NCBI GenBank assembly: GCA_947631085.1
Contig: CANRJY010000014.1
Location: 1 to 54,833, forward strand
DNA length: 54,833 nt
Direction: 5' to 3'
From: an uncultured Clostridia bacterium
Lineage (GTDB): Bacteria; Bacillota; Clostridia; UBA1381
Shown: positions 1-8,205 of the stretch, in pieces
How positions within the stretch are numbered: the first letter of the stretch is position 1
How the letters are laid out: each line of letters opens with the position of its first letter
Program-made: the position numbers and the translations under genes
Notes under the pieces: generated by a model
The model's input: the letters and a program-made list of their open reading frames with translations, nothing else
Told to the model about the DNA's origin: nothing
Database searches by the model: none

Positions 1-1
1 T

Positions 2-77
2 GGGAGTTTAGCTCAGCTGGGAGAGCATCTGCCTTACAAGCAGAGGGTCACAGGTTCGAGCCCTGTAACTCCCACCA
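2..77 (+). tRNA. tRNA-Val (TAC)
   Basis: A complete 76-nt cloverleaf can be folded. The 7-bp acceptor stem pairs GGGAGTT with AACTCCC, the discriminator is A74 and CCA is encoded. The anticodon loop CTTACAA carries anticodon TAC, which reads valine GTA and GTG. The D arm (GCTCAGCTGGGAGAGC) and T arm (GGTTCGAGCC) are canonical. It begins at the window edge and is followed 31 bp later by tRNA-Thr, so the three tRNAs are probably one transcript whose promoter lies upstream of the window. Confidence 0.97.
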
Positions 78-108
78 CCTACGCGGTTGCGAAGCAGACG
101 CGTAACAT

Positions 109-184
109 GCTGGTGTAGCTCAATTGGTAGAGCAGCTGATTTGTAATCAGCAGGTCGCGGGTTCGAGTCCCATCACCAGCTCCA
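109..184 (+). tRNA. tRNA-Thr (TGT)
   Basis: This is a 76-nt cloverleaf with acceptor stem GCTGGTG/CACCAGC, discriminator T and encoded CCA. The anticodon stem CTGAT/ATCAG closes a loop holding TGT, which reads threonine ACA and ACG. The T loop GTTCGAGTC is canonical. It is the middle gene of the Val-Thr-Tyr cluster and lies only 3 nt from tRNA-Tyr, which supports cotranscription and processing. Confidence 0.97.
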
Positions 185-187
185 TAT

Positions 188-272
188 GGGAGAGTTCCCG
201 AGTGGCCAAAGGGGGCAGACTGTAAATCTGTTGTCTACGACTTCGATGGTTCGAATCCATCCTCTCCCACCA
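188..272 (+). tRNA. tRNA-Tyr (GTA)
   Basis: This is an 85-nt class II tRNA with a long variable arm. The acceptor stem is GGGAGAG/CTCTCCC, with discriminator A and encoded CCA. The anticodon loop CTGTAAA carries GTA for tyrosine. The long variable arm between the anticodon and T stems fits bacterial tRNA-Tyr. The encoded CCA abuts the terminator that ends the tRNA transcript. Confidence 0.97.
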
Positions 273-307
273 AAAACGGCTTGAAACGCAGGTTTCAAGC
301 CGTTTTT
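272..307. terminator. Bidirectional intrinsic terminator
   Basis: A perfect inverted repeat (arms 272-287 and 292-307, loop of 4 nt) has an A-tract on the left and a T-tract on the right. It ends the tRNA transcript on the plus strand. Read on the minus strand, it also ends the yefM-yoeB operon, whose last stop codon is 6 bp away. Confidence 0.93.
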
Positions 308-312
308 CTAAT

Positions 313-576
313 TTAAAATTCATAATGCGTCCACATGCTGACAATTTTAACCGTTTTATTTTCATCGTCAACCTGATACACAAGCCTGTGCTGTACATTT
401 ATTCTCCTTGAAAACGCGCCGCTTAAATCTCCGGTAAGCTTTTCGTACGGCGGCGGTGTCTTGTACGGATTTTCGCGCAGTATGTCAATAAGCTTCTTCA
501 CTTTATCGTCTAAATGCGCGGACTTCAGCTTCGGAATGGCTTTTAACGATGCCTTTGTATAAAATATTTTGTACAT
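313..576 (-). CDS. yoeB: YoeB-family toxin (RelE superfamily mRNA interferase)
   Basis: The protein is about 87 aa and matches YoeB in length and pattern. It has an N-terminal YKIFYTKASLKAIPKL stretch, a central NPYKTPPPYEKLTGDLSGAFSRRIN block, HRLVYQV, and a C-terminal SMWTHYEF. YoeB-type toxins are ribosome-dependent endoribonucleases that cleave mRNA in the A site; the RR and terminal HY residues are where the family's catalytic residues lie. The ATG at 576 shares its A with the antitoxin TGA (TGATG). In-frame GTG codons at 582 and 579 lie inside the antitoxin and are less likely starts. The overlap implies translational coupling, so toxin is made only with antitoxin. The gene is minus strand and second in a two-gene operon. 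Confidence 0.9.
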   Translation of the reverse strand: MYKIFYTKASLKAIPKLKSAHLDDKVKKLIDILRENPYKTPPPYEKLTGDLSGAFSRRINVQHRLVYQVDDENKTVKIVSMWTHYEF

Positions 577-824
577 CACCACTCAACCGCGCCTTCCTCA
601 ACGCACTCCTCGAGCGGCGTATTAATGCCTTCGACAATTTCATCTTTTACTTTCTGATTGCGCGATAAATACAGAGTTTCCATAAGTCCGTTATAGTCCG
701 ACTCGCTGATAATAACGGCATTTCCGGCTTTTGTGTTAACATTTATTACATCATTAAATTCCACCGCCTGATTAATATAATCAAACAGGTTTTTTCTGAG
801 ATTGGTTATATTTATATTGGTCAT
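576..824 (-). CDS. yefM: YefM-family antitoxin (Phd/YefM)
   Basis: This is an 82-aa antitoxin starting MTNINITNLRKNLFDYIN. The Phd/YefM DNA-binding domain (about residues 1-55, with the NTKAGNAVIISESDYNGL signature) is followed by an acidic C-terminal tail (ECVEEGAVEW) that would wrap the toxin. The start at 824 is chosen over an upstream ATG at 842 because GGAGGTG lies 8 nt before it and the longer form would run through that site. YefM neutralises YoeB and represses its own operon. The operator lies directly upstream at 841-876 and contains two TGTACA-like cores. Confidence 0.92.
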   Translation of the reverse strand: MTNINITNLRKNLFDYINQAVEFNDVINVNTKAGNAVIISESDYNGLMETLYLSRNQKVKDEIVEGINTPLEECVEEGAVEW

Positions 825-840
825 ATACTTCACCTCCGAC

Positions 841-883
841 ATTATTATATGTACATTATAGCGTACATATAATAATTTGTCAA
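841..883 (-). promoter_or_regulatory. yefM-yoeB promoter with overlapping palindromic operator
   Basis: On the minus strand a consensus promoter reads TTGACA (878-883), 17 bp, TATAAT (855-860). A perfect inverted repeat with 14-nt arms (841-854 and 863-876) covers the spacer, the -10 and the start point, so a bound repressor would block polymerase. The arms carry TGTACA at 850-855 and CGTACA at 862-867, spaced 12 bp centre to centre. From memory, two TGTACA cores at this spacing are the known YefM-YoeB operator geometry in E. coli, which supports autoregulation. Confidence 0.88.
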
Positions 884-922
884 GATATTTATTATACGCG
901 GCTCACGGCTTTACCACCGCCG

Positions 923-1645
923 CTATTCGGTCAAATTTAAATATTCCTCAAGGCACAGCCCTTTTTTATGTATCTCTGCCGCCGCTTTCTCCCCTACATA
1001 TCTGAAATGCCACGGCTCGTTTGATATGCCGGTTATATCCGTTTTATCCTCAGGATACCGGATTATAAAGCCGTATTTATACGAATTTTTCTTAAGCCAT
1101 TTCCATACAATATCCGCAGCCTGCTTGTTCGCGTCGGCAGTGGTGATATCAAGCGCCAATCCTGTTTGATGCTCGCTTGTGCCGGGGACTGCCGCCCATG
1201 TTTTTGCAATTTCAAGCGCTTCGGCCTCGGAATATCCCTGATTAATGTACTGCTCTGTATATTCGTCCAAAATCGACTGCTGCTTTTCCGCTGTGCGGTA
1301 TGAAGATGATATTGCCGGAATAATCCCCGCGCTGCGCGCATCGTCGAACATACGCTGCAGATACGGATATACGCGTTTATCTACCTTGTGTCCGTTCGCG
1401 AGAGTGGTAAGCTCAACCGAAAAGCCCTCCGGCAGAGGGTGATCGGCATTTACAAGCATAAGCTGCCACGAGCTGTCGTCTGCCGAGTCGGTCGGCGCGT
1501 ATGCGGAAGCGCCGTTTAAATCTGACGTACCGCAAAATTCCTCCACTTTTTGCTTCGCAAACAGGAATGATACGGCGACGAGAGCCGATATAAATATTAC
1601 AAGTAAAATTTTTGGCGTGGCGCTTGATTTTTGATGTTTCTTCAT
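923..1645 (-). CDS. VanY-like D-alanyl-D-alanine carboxypeptidase (peptidase M15B)
   Basis: A 240-aa zinc peptidase anchored by one N-terminal membrane segment (about residues 11-30). The M15 motifs are present: S-E-H159-Q-T-G-L-A-L-D166 and E210-P-W-H213, giving the two His and one Asp zinc ligands and the catalytic Glu. VanY enzymes remove the terminal D-Ala from peptidoglycan pentapeptides outside the membrane. The start at 1645 is chosen because GGGAGGAA lies just upstream; an ATG at 1681 would read through that site. The gene is downstream of a VanR/VanS-like pair, which suggests it is the regulated output. No vanH, ligase or vanX gene is present nearby, so glycopeptide resistance cannot be claimed. 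Confidence 0.88.
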   Translation of the reverse strand: MKKHQKSSATPKILLVIFISALVAVSFLFAKQKVEEFCGTSDLNGASAYAPTDSADDSSWQLMLVNADHPLPEGFSVELTTLANGHKVDKRVYPYLQRMFDDARSAGIIPAISSSYRTAEKQQSILDEYTEQYINQGYSEAEALEIAKTWAAVPGTSEHQTGLALDITTADANKQAADIVWKWLKKNSYKYGFIIRYPEDKTDITGISNEPWHFRYVGEKAAAEIHKKGLCLEEYLNLTE

Positions 1646-1661
1646 AGAAATTCCTCCCGTT

Positions 1662-1705
1662 AAAAAAGTCTTTATCTGCATTATAGCGGATAAAGACCTT
1701 TTTTG
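1662..1705. terminator. Hairpin with T-tracts on both sides, between vanS-like and vanY-like genes
   Basis: Arms GTCTTTATC (1668-1676) and GATAAAGAC (1689-1697) are flanked by AAAAAA and TTTTTT. On the minus strand this can end the vanRS-like transcript or act as an attenuator in front of vanY, whose ribosome binding site follows within 20 nt. The loop contains TATAAT on the minus strand without a good -35, so an activator-dependent vanY promoter here is possible. The 56 bp between the hairpin and the vanS stop is AT-rich. Confidence 0.75.
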
Positions 1706-1761
1706 TTTTAATAATAAATTGAGAAATTCCTAAGAAAATATTAAGGTTTTATTATTATTTC

Positions 1762-2880
1762 TTAATCGGGAACGGCTACCGTAAATACGGTTTTTTCGTT
1801 TTCGCTCGCAGCCGTTATCACGCCGCCGTGAAGCGTTACTATCTCCTTCGCTATCGCCAGTCCCAGCCCCGCGCCGCCGGTATTTGTCGCGCGCGACTCG
1901 TCGATACGCACAAATTTTTCAAATATCGTTTTCAGCTTTTCCGCCGGTATTGTCTCGCCGGTATTCGTAAAGGAAATTATAATTTTTCCCTCACGTTTAT
2001 ACGCGTCTATTTCAATAACGGTGTCGGGATAGCTGTAGACCGCGGCGTTTCTGATTATATTCGTGAATACCCTCGCGAGTTTTTCCGCGTCAACGAAGCC
2101 CGAGAGATTTTCGTCGGCGTGTAGCTCAATGCTGTTGCCTCGTTTGCTTAAAACCGGATAAAACTCATCGGTCAGCTGCAGCAGCATATAGTATATATCG
2201 GTGTTTTTCCTGTTCAGCGTTATCTGATTAAGATTATATTTCGTTATCTCAAAAAACTCGCTTACTAGCTTTTCAAGCTGCCTTGACTTGTCGAGCGAAA
2301 TGCCGACATATTTCCTTATTTCATCCTCCGGCATATCGTCGGATTCGTCAATAAGGCTCAGATACCCTATCACCGACGTTAGCGGCGTGCGTATATCATG
2401 AGCCAAATATGTTATCATGTCGTTTTTTCCGCGTTCCGACTCCCGCGCCTCTATCGCACGCCGCCGAAGCGTCGATTTTACTGTGTTCAGCGTTTCCTCC
2501 GTCGCGGACATTTCCGGCGGAAGTATTATTTTATTGCTGTCGTCCGCCAAAAGTCCGTCTATGCCTTTGTTAACGGACGTGAAATATTTTGTAAACCAGC
2601 TCATAAAAAACCGAAGCATTATCAGAAAAATCACCGCGACCGACACAATCCAAATAATATCCGTGGCGTTACGAAACCACTGCTGATAAATATTTGATGC
2701 CGTTTCGCGGCTCAAACCCGTTCGTGTAAGAACATCCAGCACAAAATCTCCGCCGCGGTCTTTCCAAAGCAGCTTGTACAACGCAAAAACAACAACAAGC
2801 GCCGCCGCAGTCAGGCTGCAAAAGCGCATGTAAATTTTGGATTTCAGCTTCGCGTATTCCGATTTATCATTGTTTTTCAA
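1762..2880 (-). CDS. VanS-like sensor histidine kinase
   Basis: A 372-aa membrane kinase. Two membrane segments (about residues 21-38 and 73-93) enclose a short extracytoplasmic loop of about 35 aa. A HAMP-like linker follows, then the HisKA box YLAHDIRTPLTSV with phospho-acceptor H161, and a HATPase domain with NIIRNAAVYS (N box) and GGAGLGLAI (G box). The H-box and short sensor loop resemble VanS kinases of glycopeptide-resistance systems. The start is TTG at 2880, inside the last codons of the response regulator gene (14-bp overlap), which implies translational coupling. The signal sensed is unknown; cell-wall stress is an inference from the adjacent vanY-like gene. Confidence 0.85.
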   Translation of the reverse strand: MKNNDKSEYAKLKSKIYMRFCSLTAAALVVVFALYKLLWKDRGGDFVLDVLTRTGLSRETASNIYQQWFRNATDIIWIVSVAVIFLIMLRFFMSWFTKYFTSVNKGIDGLLADDSNKIILPPEMSATEETLNTVKSTLRRRAIEARESERGKNDMITYLAHDIRTPLTSVIGYLSLIDESDDMPEDEIRKYVGISLDKSRQLEKLVSEFFEITKYNLNQITLNRKNTDIYYMLLQLTDEFYPVLSKRGNSIELHADENLSGFVDAEKLARVFTNIIRNAAVYSYPDTVIEIDAYKREGKIIISFTNTGETIPAEKLKTIFEKFVRIDESRATNTGGAGLGLAIAKEIVTLHGGVITAASENEKTVFTVAVPD

Positions 2881-3559
2881 TTTTATATCCCACTCCCCAA
2901 ATGGTCTTTATAAACCTCGGATTTTCCGAAACATCGTTCATTTTTTCGCGCAGATGTCTTATATGGACAGTGATAGTGTTGCTGCTCTTGCTATAATATT
3001 CGTCCTTCCATATTTGGTGAAACAGGCTTTCGGAGCTTACCGCGCTGCCTCTGTTTTCCAGCAGTATACGCAGTATTTCAAATTCCGTCGGCGTCAGCGC
3101 GAGCGGCTTATCGTCGAGAGTACACTCGTGAGTTTCCGCGTTCAGCGCAAGCCCCGAACACATCATTACATAATCGTTTCCGCCGGAATTATACTTTTTA
3201 TACCGCCGCAGCTGCGCCTTTACACGCGCGACCACCTCAAGCGGTCTGAACGGTTTTGTTATATAATCATCCGCGCCGAGAGTAAGACCAGTTATTTTAT
3301 CCGTTTCGTCGGTCTTTGCCGTAAGCATGATGATCGGGCAGTTGTATTTTTCGCGTATTTTTCGGCACAAATCAAAGCCGCTCATATCGGGAAGCATCAC
3401 ATCCAGCACGGCAAGATCAAACTCATTTGAAAAGGCGTACTTGAGCGCGCTTAAAGCGGAGTAAAACGTTGAAACGGAGTAATTCTCGTTTTTCAGATAT
3501 ACCTCCAGCAAATCCGCGATTTCGCGCTCGTCGTCAACAATCAATATTTTTTCGGGCAT
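2867..3559 (-). CDS. VanR-like response regulator (OmpR/PhoB family)
   Basis: A 230-aa two-domain regulator. The receiver domain (about 1-120) has acidic residues DD at 9-10, phospho-acceptor D53 in VLDVMLPDMSG, and K102 in ITKPF. The C-terminal winged helix (about 135-230) carries ALTPTEFEILRILLENRG and ends in FIKTIWGVGYKIE, typical of the OmpR/PhoB class. AGAGGTGACGG precedes the ATG. It is the first gene of the vanR-vanS-vanY-like unit. Direct targets are not known; the region before vanY is the obvious candidate. Confidence 0.88.
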   Translation of the reverse strand: MPEKILIVDDEREIADLLEVYLKNENYSVSTFYSALSALKYAFSNEFDLAVLDVMLPDMSGFDLCRKIREKYNCPIIMLTAKTDETDKITGLTLGADDYITKPFRPLEVVARVKAQLRRYKKYNSGGNDYVMMCSGLALNAETHECTLDDKPLALTPTEFEILRILLENRGSAVSSESLFHQIWKDEYYSKSSNTITVHIRHLREKMNDVSENPRFIKTIWGVGYKIEKQ

Positions 3560-3574
3560 GATCCGTCACCTCTG

Positions 3575-4297
3575 CTATTTTTCCATCAAACAGTTTATCT
3601 CGTGCGACGTCAGATATCTCCATCGCCCGAGCGGCAGATTGCCGAGCTCCACCACGCCTATTTTCGTGCGCTTCAAGCCCTCGACCTCATAGCCGATCGC
3701 CTCGAACATACGCCTTACCTGCCTGTTTTTGCCCTCGTGAATGGTTATCTCTATAAGCGAGTAACCGTTTGCCGCGTCGAGTATTTCCGCCTCCGCCGGA
3801 GATGTTGTAAAATCGCCGATATCAACGCCTTTTCGCAGCGCGTTCATCGCGCCCACCGTCATCGAGCCCTTTACCTTTACCCAATAAGTCTTGTCCATGA
3901 CGAATTTAGGATGCGTTACACGGTAGGTAAAATCGCCGTCGTTGGTAAGAAGCAAAAGCCCCTCCGTGTCGTAGTCGAGCCTGCCTACCGGAAATATGCG
4001 CGCGTCTATGTCTTGTTTAATTATGTCAACCACAGTCGGTCTGTCAAACTGGTCCTTTACGCTTGAAACATAGCCTATCGGCTTATTGAGCGCGATATAA
4101 TATTTTTTCTCCGTCACTCTCAATGGCTTTCCGTCGAGAGTGACTTTATCGTTTCCTATCTCGACCTTAACGCCCTGCTCGGTAACAGTTTCGCCGTTGA
4201 CGCTCACGCGCCCATCGGCGATCATAACCTCTGCCGCGCGCCGCGAAGCCGCCCCGCTCATGGCGATGTATTTCTGCAGCCGTACAATTTCTCCCAT
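3575..4297 (-). CDS. rluB: Pseudouridine synthase RsuA/RluB family
   Basis: A 240-aa rRNA pseudouridine synthase. An N-terminal S4 RNA-binding domain (about 6-60, RLQKYIAMSGAASRRAAEVMI) is followed by the synthase domain with ALNKPIGYVSS and the catalytic motif PVGRLDYDTEGLLLLTNDGD, whose Asp attacks the uridine. GKNRQVRRMFEAIG near the C-terminus is the conserved RNA-contact motif. RluB/RsuA enzymes modify 23S or 16S rRNA; the exact site cannot be told from sequence alone. GGAGG lies before the ATG. The gene follows dacF by 16 bp, as in many Clostridia, though spmA and spmB that often lie between them are absent. Confidence 0.9.
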   Translation of the reverse strand: MGEIVRLQKYIAMSGAASRRAAEVMIADGRVSVNGETVTEQGVKVEIGNDKVTLDGKPLRVTEKKYYIALNKPIGYVSSVKDQFDRPTVVDIIKQDIDARIFPVGRLDYDTEGLLLLTNDGDFTYRVTHPKFVMDKTYWVKVKGSMTVGAMNALRKGVDIGDFTTSPAEAEILDAANGYSLIEITIHEGKNRQVRRMFEAIGYEVEGLKRTKIGVVELGNLPLGRWRYLTSHEINCLMEK

Positions 4298-4313
4298 AAT
4301 ATCCTCCGTAATT

Positions 4314-5426
4314 CTATAATTTACCGATTATCCTTTTCAGAGTTTCCCAAAAATCATTTCCAACCCTCATATTATCTGATGCGTATATATCCTCTTCTGA
4401 TATTATGTCAACCATACCTATCGGTTTATCGCCATAATATATTACGCAGCAGCCTACCTTTTCGCCCTTATTTATCGCCCTCGGCATTTCGCCGATTATA
4501 TGATTTTCAACCGTATATCCATACGGCTGTTTTAATCTGAAATTGACCGAAAACGAATCCGCCGCAATAAACGCGTATGATTTTCCGTTCGCAGTAACTC
4601 TTTTCACACACTGCCCCTTTGAAATTATTTCCCTCGGTTTACATTTTGAAAACGCGTAATCAAGCATTTGTGTATGGTCGGTCCAATCGTTAGGGTCGCC
4701 GAGAGTTACGGCTATAAAAGCCATACCGTCTCGCTCGGCTGCGCTGACCAAGCATCGTCCCGTCGCTTTGGTATAGCCTGTTTTTACGCCTATACAGCCC
4801 GAATACGAGCCGAGCAGCTTGTTATGATTTTTAAAATACAAAACATTCCCGTCAATCGTTTCGGCACGCGCGGTACGCGCGGCGGTTATTTCGCGGAAAT
4901 CCTTATTTCTAAGAGCCTCACGCGTGATAAGCGCCAAATCAAAGGCTGTTGTATAATGCCCGTCAGCGTCAAGACCGCTCGGATTTTTAAACGACGTATC
5001 CGCAGCGCCGATTTTGGCTGCGCGCTCTGTCATTTTATATGCGAACTGTTCGGAGCCGCCCGATATATGCTCCGCTATCGCCATAGCCGCGTCGTTGCCG
5101 GAGTTAAGCATCAACCCGTACAGCAGATCCTTCATATACACGCCCGACTCCGCCTGAAGATACGCGCTTGACCCTTCCTGAGCGTCAGCGTTAGGGCTTA
5201 TTGTGACAATTTCGTCAGGTTCGCTCTCCTCAAGCGCTATAAGTGCGGTCATGATTTTGGTCGTGCTTGCCATAGCGTGACGTGAATACGCATTTTTTTC
5301 AAATATCAGCTCACCGGTAAGCGCGTCCATAACGCAGGCGCAGTCGGCGCTCTCCGCCATAGCGTATGCCGATACAGGCAAAAGCGCGGTCAAAAGCAGT
5401 GCGGTCAAAAAGGCGGTTTTTCTCAT
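4314..5426 (-). CDS. dacF: Serine D-Ala-D-Ala carboxypeptidase DacF-type (peptidase S11)
   Basis: A 370-aa exported penicillin-binding protein. A signal peptide (about 1-22, ending VSAYA) precedes the S11 domain with all three active-site motifs: S54-T-T-K57, S109-G-N111 and K215-T-G217. A C-terminal beta-domain (about 265-370) resembles the PBP5 stem. It trims pentapeptides of peptidoglycan. Adjacency to an RluB gene matches the clostridial dacF locus, where DacF acts in spore cortex or vegetative wall crosslink control. GGAGGGG precedes the ATG. Together with the M15 VanY-like protein, the window has two unrelated D,D-carboxypeptidases. Confidence 0.9.
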   Translation of the reverse strand: MRKTAFLTALLLTALLPVSAYAMAESADCACVMDALTGELIFEKNAYSRHAMASTTKIMTALIALEESEPDEIVTISPNADAQEGSSAYLQAESGVYMKDLLYGLMLNSGNDAAMAIAEHISGGSEQFAYKMTERAAKIGAADTSFKNPSGLDADGHYTTAFDLALITREALRNKDFREITAARTARAETIDGNVLYFKNHNKLLGSYSGCIGVKTGYTKATGRCLVSAAERDGMAFIAVTLGDPNDWTDHTQMLDYAFSKCKPREIISKGQCVKRVTANGKSYAFIAADSFSVNFRLKQPYGYTVENHIIGEMPRAINKGEKVGCCVIYYGDKPIGMVDIISEEDIYASDNMRVGNDFWETLKRIIGKL

Positions 5427-5516
5427 TATATCCCCTCCGGCATTGTTTTTATTACAGCATATGCCGAAACAGATGAATTGTATAACTGTTGTTAAGTCAA
5501 ATAATTCGCCGTTAAA

Positions 5517-6368
5517 TTATTTCGTGCCGTTCACGACCGCCGCTCTGACGGTGTTTTTCATCAGCATCGCTACCGTCATCGGTCCTACGCCGCCCGGGAC
5601 GGGGGTTATCGCTCCCGCGACCTTTTCGGCTGACTCAAATTCCACGTCGCCGCAGAGCTTTTTGTTTTCAAGGCGGTTGATTCCCACGTCGATCACGACC
5701 GCGCCTTCCTTGATCATATCGCCTTTTATGAAATTCGGTATTCCGACCGCCGCAACAAGTATATCCGCCGCTTTGGTTTTTTCGGCTAAATCCTTTGTTT
5801 TCGAATGACAAATCGTGACAGTGCCGTTGCTGTGCAAAAGAAGCATCGCCTGCGGTTTGCCGACTATGTTGCTCCTGCCGACAACCACGCACTCCTTGCC
5901 CGTTACGTCAATTCCCGACTCCTTTATCAGCTCCATAACTCCGGCGGGCGTGCATGGCACAAAATCGTAGTTGCCGACCATGATTTTGCCGACGTTCACC
6001 GGATGGAACGCGTCCACGTCCTTTTTCGGATCTATCGCGTTTATCACCGTTTTTTCGTCGATATGCGCCGGTACGGGTAACTGCACAAGTATACCGGAAA
6101 TGTTTTCCTGCTTGTTTAATTTGTCAATAAGCGCGAGCAGCTCATCCTGCGTCGTTTCCTCGGGGAGAGCGTATTTTTCCGAATAAATCCCGCATTCCTC
6201 GCACGCGCGCTCCTTGTTGCGCACATAGACCTGACTTGCGGGATCCTCACCCACGATTATTACCGCGAGACCCGGATTTATTCCCTCTTTTTTGAGGTTT
6301 TTGACCTCCTCCGCGAGTTCCGCCTTTATTCTTGCCGAAACTTCCTTTCCCATTAACAGCTTTGCCAT
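5517..6368 (-). CDS. folD: Bifunctional methylenetetrahydrofolate dehydrogenase/cyclohydrolase
   Basis: A 283-aa protein that interconverts 5,10-methylene-, methenyl- and 10-formyl-tetrahydrofolate in one-carbon metabolism. It has the FolD signatures [39 protein letters not shown] and [12 protein letters not shown] (NADP site), and ends with [16 protein letters not shown]. The start at 6368 is set by AGGAGG 7 nt upstream. The first 122 bases also encode, in another frame, the C-terminal tail of the YgiQ protein on the same strand. The gene is therefore translated from inside the ygiQ coding region. Confidence 0.95.
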   Translation of the reverse strand: MAKLLMGKEVSARIKAELAEEVKNLKKEGINPGLAVIIVGEDPASQVYVRNKERACEECGIYSEKYALPEETTQDELLALIDKLNKQENISGILVQLPVPAHIDEKTVINAIDPKKDVDAFHPVNVGKIMVGNYDFVPCTPAGVMELIKESGIDVTGKECVVVGRSNIVGKPQAMLLLHSNGTVTICHSKTKDLAEKTKAADILVAAVGIPNFIKGDMIKEGAVVIDVGINRLENKKLCGDVEFESAEKVAGAITPVPGGVGPMTVAMLMKNTVRAAVVNGTK

Positions 6369-8205
6369 TTTTATTCCTCCTGTGATTTTGTTTATCAAGT
6401 ATATCGCCCTGCGGCGGTTTTATCAGACATCTTTGCTGATAGCCTATCAAATCCGTGCGCCCCGTTTTCGTAAGAGCTTCGTATACGAGCGCGTAATTTT
6501 CGGGATTTCGAAATTGCAGCAGCGCGCGCTGCATCGCCTTTTCCTTGCCCGATTTCGGCACATACACCTTTTTCATCGTGAACGGATCAAGCCCGGTGTA
6601 GAACATACACGTCGAAATCGTGCCCGGGGTCGGGTAAAAATCCTGTACCTGCTGCGGATTTATGTTGTGCTCCTTGAGGTACACCGCGAGAACTACCGCG
6701 TCCCGAAGCGTGCTGCCCGGGTGGCTCGACATCAGGTACGGCACGAGGTACTGCTTCTTCCCTATCTGCTCGTTTATCTTATAAAATTTTTCCGAAAATT
6801 TATTGAAAACCGCGTTTTCGGGCTTGCCCATGTGTTTTAAGACGTTATCGCTGACGTGCTCCGGCGCGACCTTTAGCTGTCCGCTGACGTGGTATTGGCA
6901 CAGCTCGCGGAAAAATGTGTCGTCCTTGTCGTTTATCAGATAGTCAAAGCGTATTCCCGAGCGGATAAACACCTTTTTCACGCCGTCTATTTTCCTAAGC
7001 TTTCTCAGTAAATTCAGATACGATTTATGCGTTATTTCCATATTAGGGCAGGGCTTCGGGAACAGGCACTGTCTGTCCTTGCACGCGCCCGATTTCATCT
7101 GCTTTGCGCACGCCGGACCTCTGAAATTCGCGGTCGGTCCGCCTACGTCGTGGATATATCCCTTGAAATCGGGATATTTCTTCATTTCCGTCGCTTCCTT
7201 TATAAGCGACTCGTCGCTTCTTGAGGTAACGATCCGTCCCTGATGGAACGCCAGCGCGCAGAAATTGCAGCTTCCGAAGCAACCCCTATTCGCCGTCAGC
7301 GAGAATTTTACCTCTTTTATCGCTTCTATGCCGCCGTCCTTTTCGTACATAGGGTGGTACGTTTTCATGTAAGGCAGCTCGTAAACCGCGTCAAGCTCCG
7401 CCGTGTCAAGCGGTACCATAGGTCGGTTCTGTATCAAATACCTGTCGCCGTGCTTTTGGGCGAGCGTTTTTCCGGTAAACGGGTTCTGCTCGTAATACTG
7501 TATCCTGCATGAATCCGCGTAGGCGCGCTTATCGCTTACGCAGTCCTCGAAACTCGGCAATATCACCGCGTTTTCATCACATTCGCGCGATATATAGCAC
7601 GTTCCCGCGACGTCCGTTATCTCGTTTACGGGTATTCCCGCGTTGAGCTTGTCCGCGATTTCGACGATTTGCTTCTCACCCATGCCGTACATCAGCAGAT
7701 CGGCGCGGCTGTCGAATAAAATCGAGCGGCGGATCTTATCGTCCCAGTAGTCGTAGTGCGCGAAACGGCGCAAACTCGCCTCAACGCCGCCGATAAGCAC
7801 GGGTATGTTCCCGAACGCTTCTTTTATTCGGTTGCAGTAGACTATCGTTGCTCTGTCGGGGCGCTGTCCGGCTTTGTTGCCGGGCGCGTACGCGTCGTCT
7901 GTTCGGCGTTTTTTGCTTACTGTGTAGTGATTTACCATACTGTCGATATTGCCCGCCGAAACGAGAACCGCCAGTCTCGGTCTGCCCATTTTTTTGAAAT
8001 CGTCTACACTGTGCCAGTCGGGCAAAGCTATTATTCCTACCTTATATCCGTGACTTTCGAGCACTCGGGAAATTATCGCGTGACCGAAGCTCGGGTGATC
8101 GACATACGCGTCGCCTACAATATAAAGAAAATCAAGCTCGTCCCAGCCGCGCGCGTCCATGTCGGCACGCGATACAGGCAAAAATTTATTCTTCGCTGTC
8201 ATCAT
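6247..8205 (-). CDS. YgiQ family (UPF0313) radical SAM protein
   Basis: A 652-aa radical SAM protein. An N-terminal region (about 1-280, with [20 protein letters not shown] and [16 protein letters not shown]) precedes the iron-sulfur motif C309-x3-C313-x2-C316 in the radical SAM domain. The family is widespread but its substrate is unknown. The last 45 residues are a Gly/Lys/Arg/Asn-rich low-complexity tail, a usual family feature, and their 122 bases overlap the start of folD. Two ATG codons (8205, 8202) follow GGGGGA; an upstream ATG at 8232 lacks such a site. The start overlaps the end of the ftsK gene by 20 bp, so ftsK, ygiQ and folD are probably cotranscribed. Confidence 0.9.
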   Translation of the reverse strand: MMTAKNKFLPVSRADMDARGWDELDFLYIVGDAYVDHPSFGHAIISRVLESHGYKVGIIALPDWHSVDDFKKMGRPRLAVLVSAGNIDSMVNHYTVSKKRRTDDAYAPGNKAGQRPDRATIVYCNRIKEAFGNIPVLIGGVEASLRRFAHYDYWDDKIRRSILFDSRADLLMYGMGEKQIVEIADKLNAGIPVNEITDVAGTCYISRECDENAVILPSFEDCVSDKRAYADSCRIQYYEQNPFTGKTLAQKHGDRYLIQNRPMVPLDTAELDAVYELPYMKTYHPMYEKDGGIEAIKEVKFSLTANRGCFGSCNFCALAFHQGRIVTSRSDESLIKEATEMKKYPDFKGYIHDVGGPTANFRGPACAKQMKSGACKDRQCLFPKPCPNMEITHKSYLNLLRKLRKIDGVKKVFIRSGIRFDYLINDKDDTFFRELCQYHVSGQLKVAPEHVSDNVLKHMGKPENAVFNKFSEKFYKINEQIGKKQYLVPYLMSSHPGSTLRDAVVLAVYLKEHNINPQQVQDFYPTPGTISTCMFYTGLDPFTMKKVYVPKSGKEKAMQRALLQFRNPENYALVYEALTKTGRTDLIGYQQRCLIKPPQGDILDKQNHRRNKNGKAVNGKGSFGKNKGGTRGGGQKPQKRGNKSGSRGNNRG

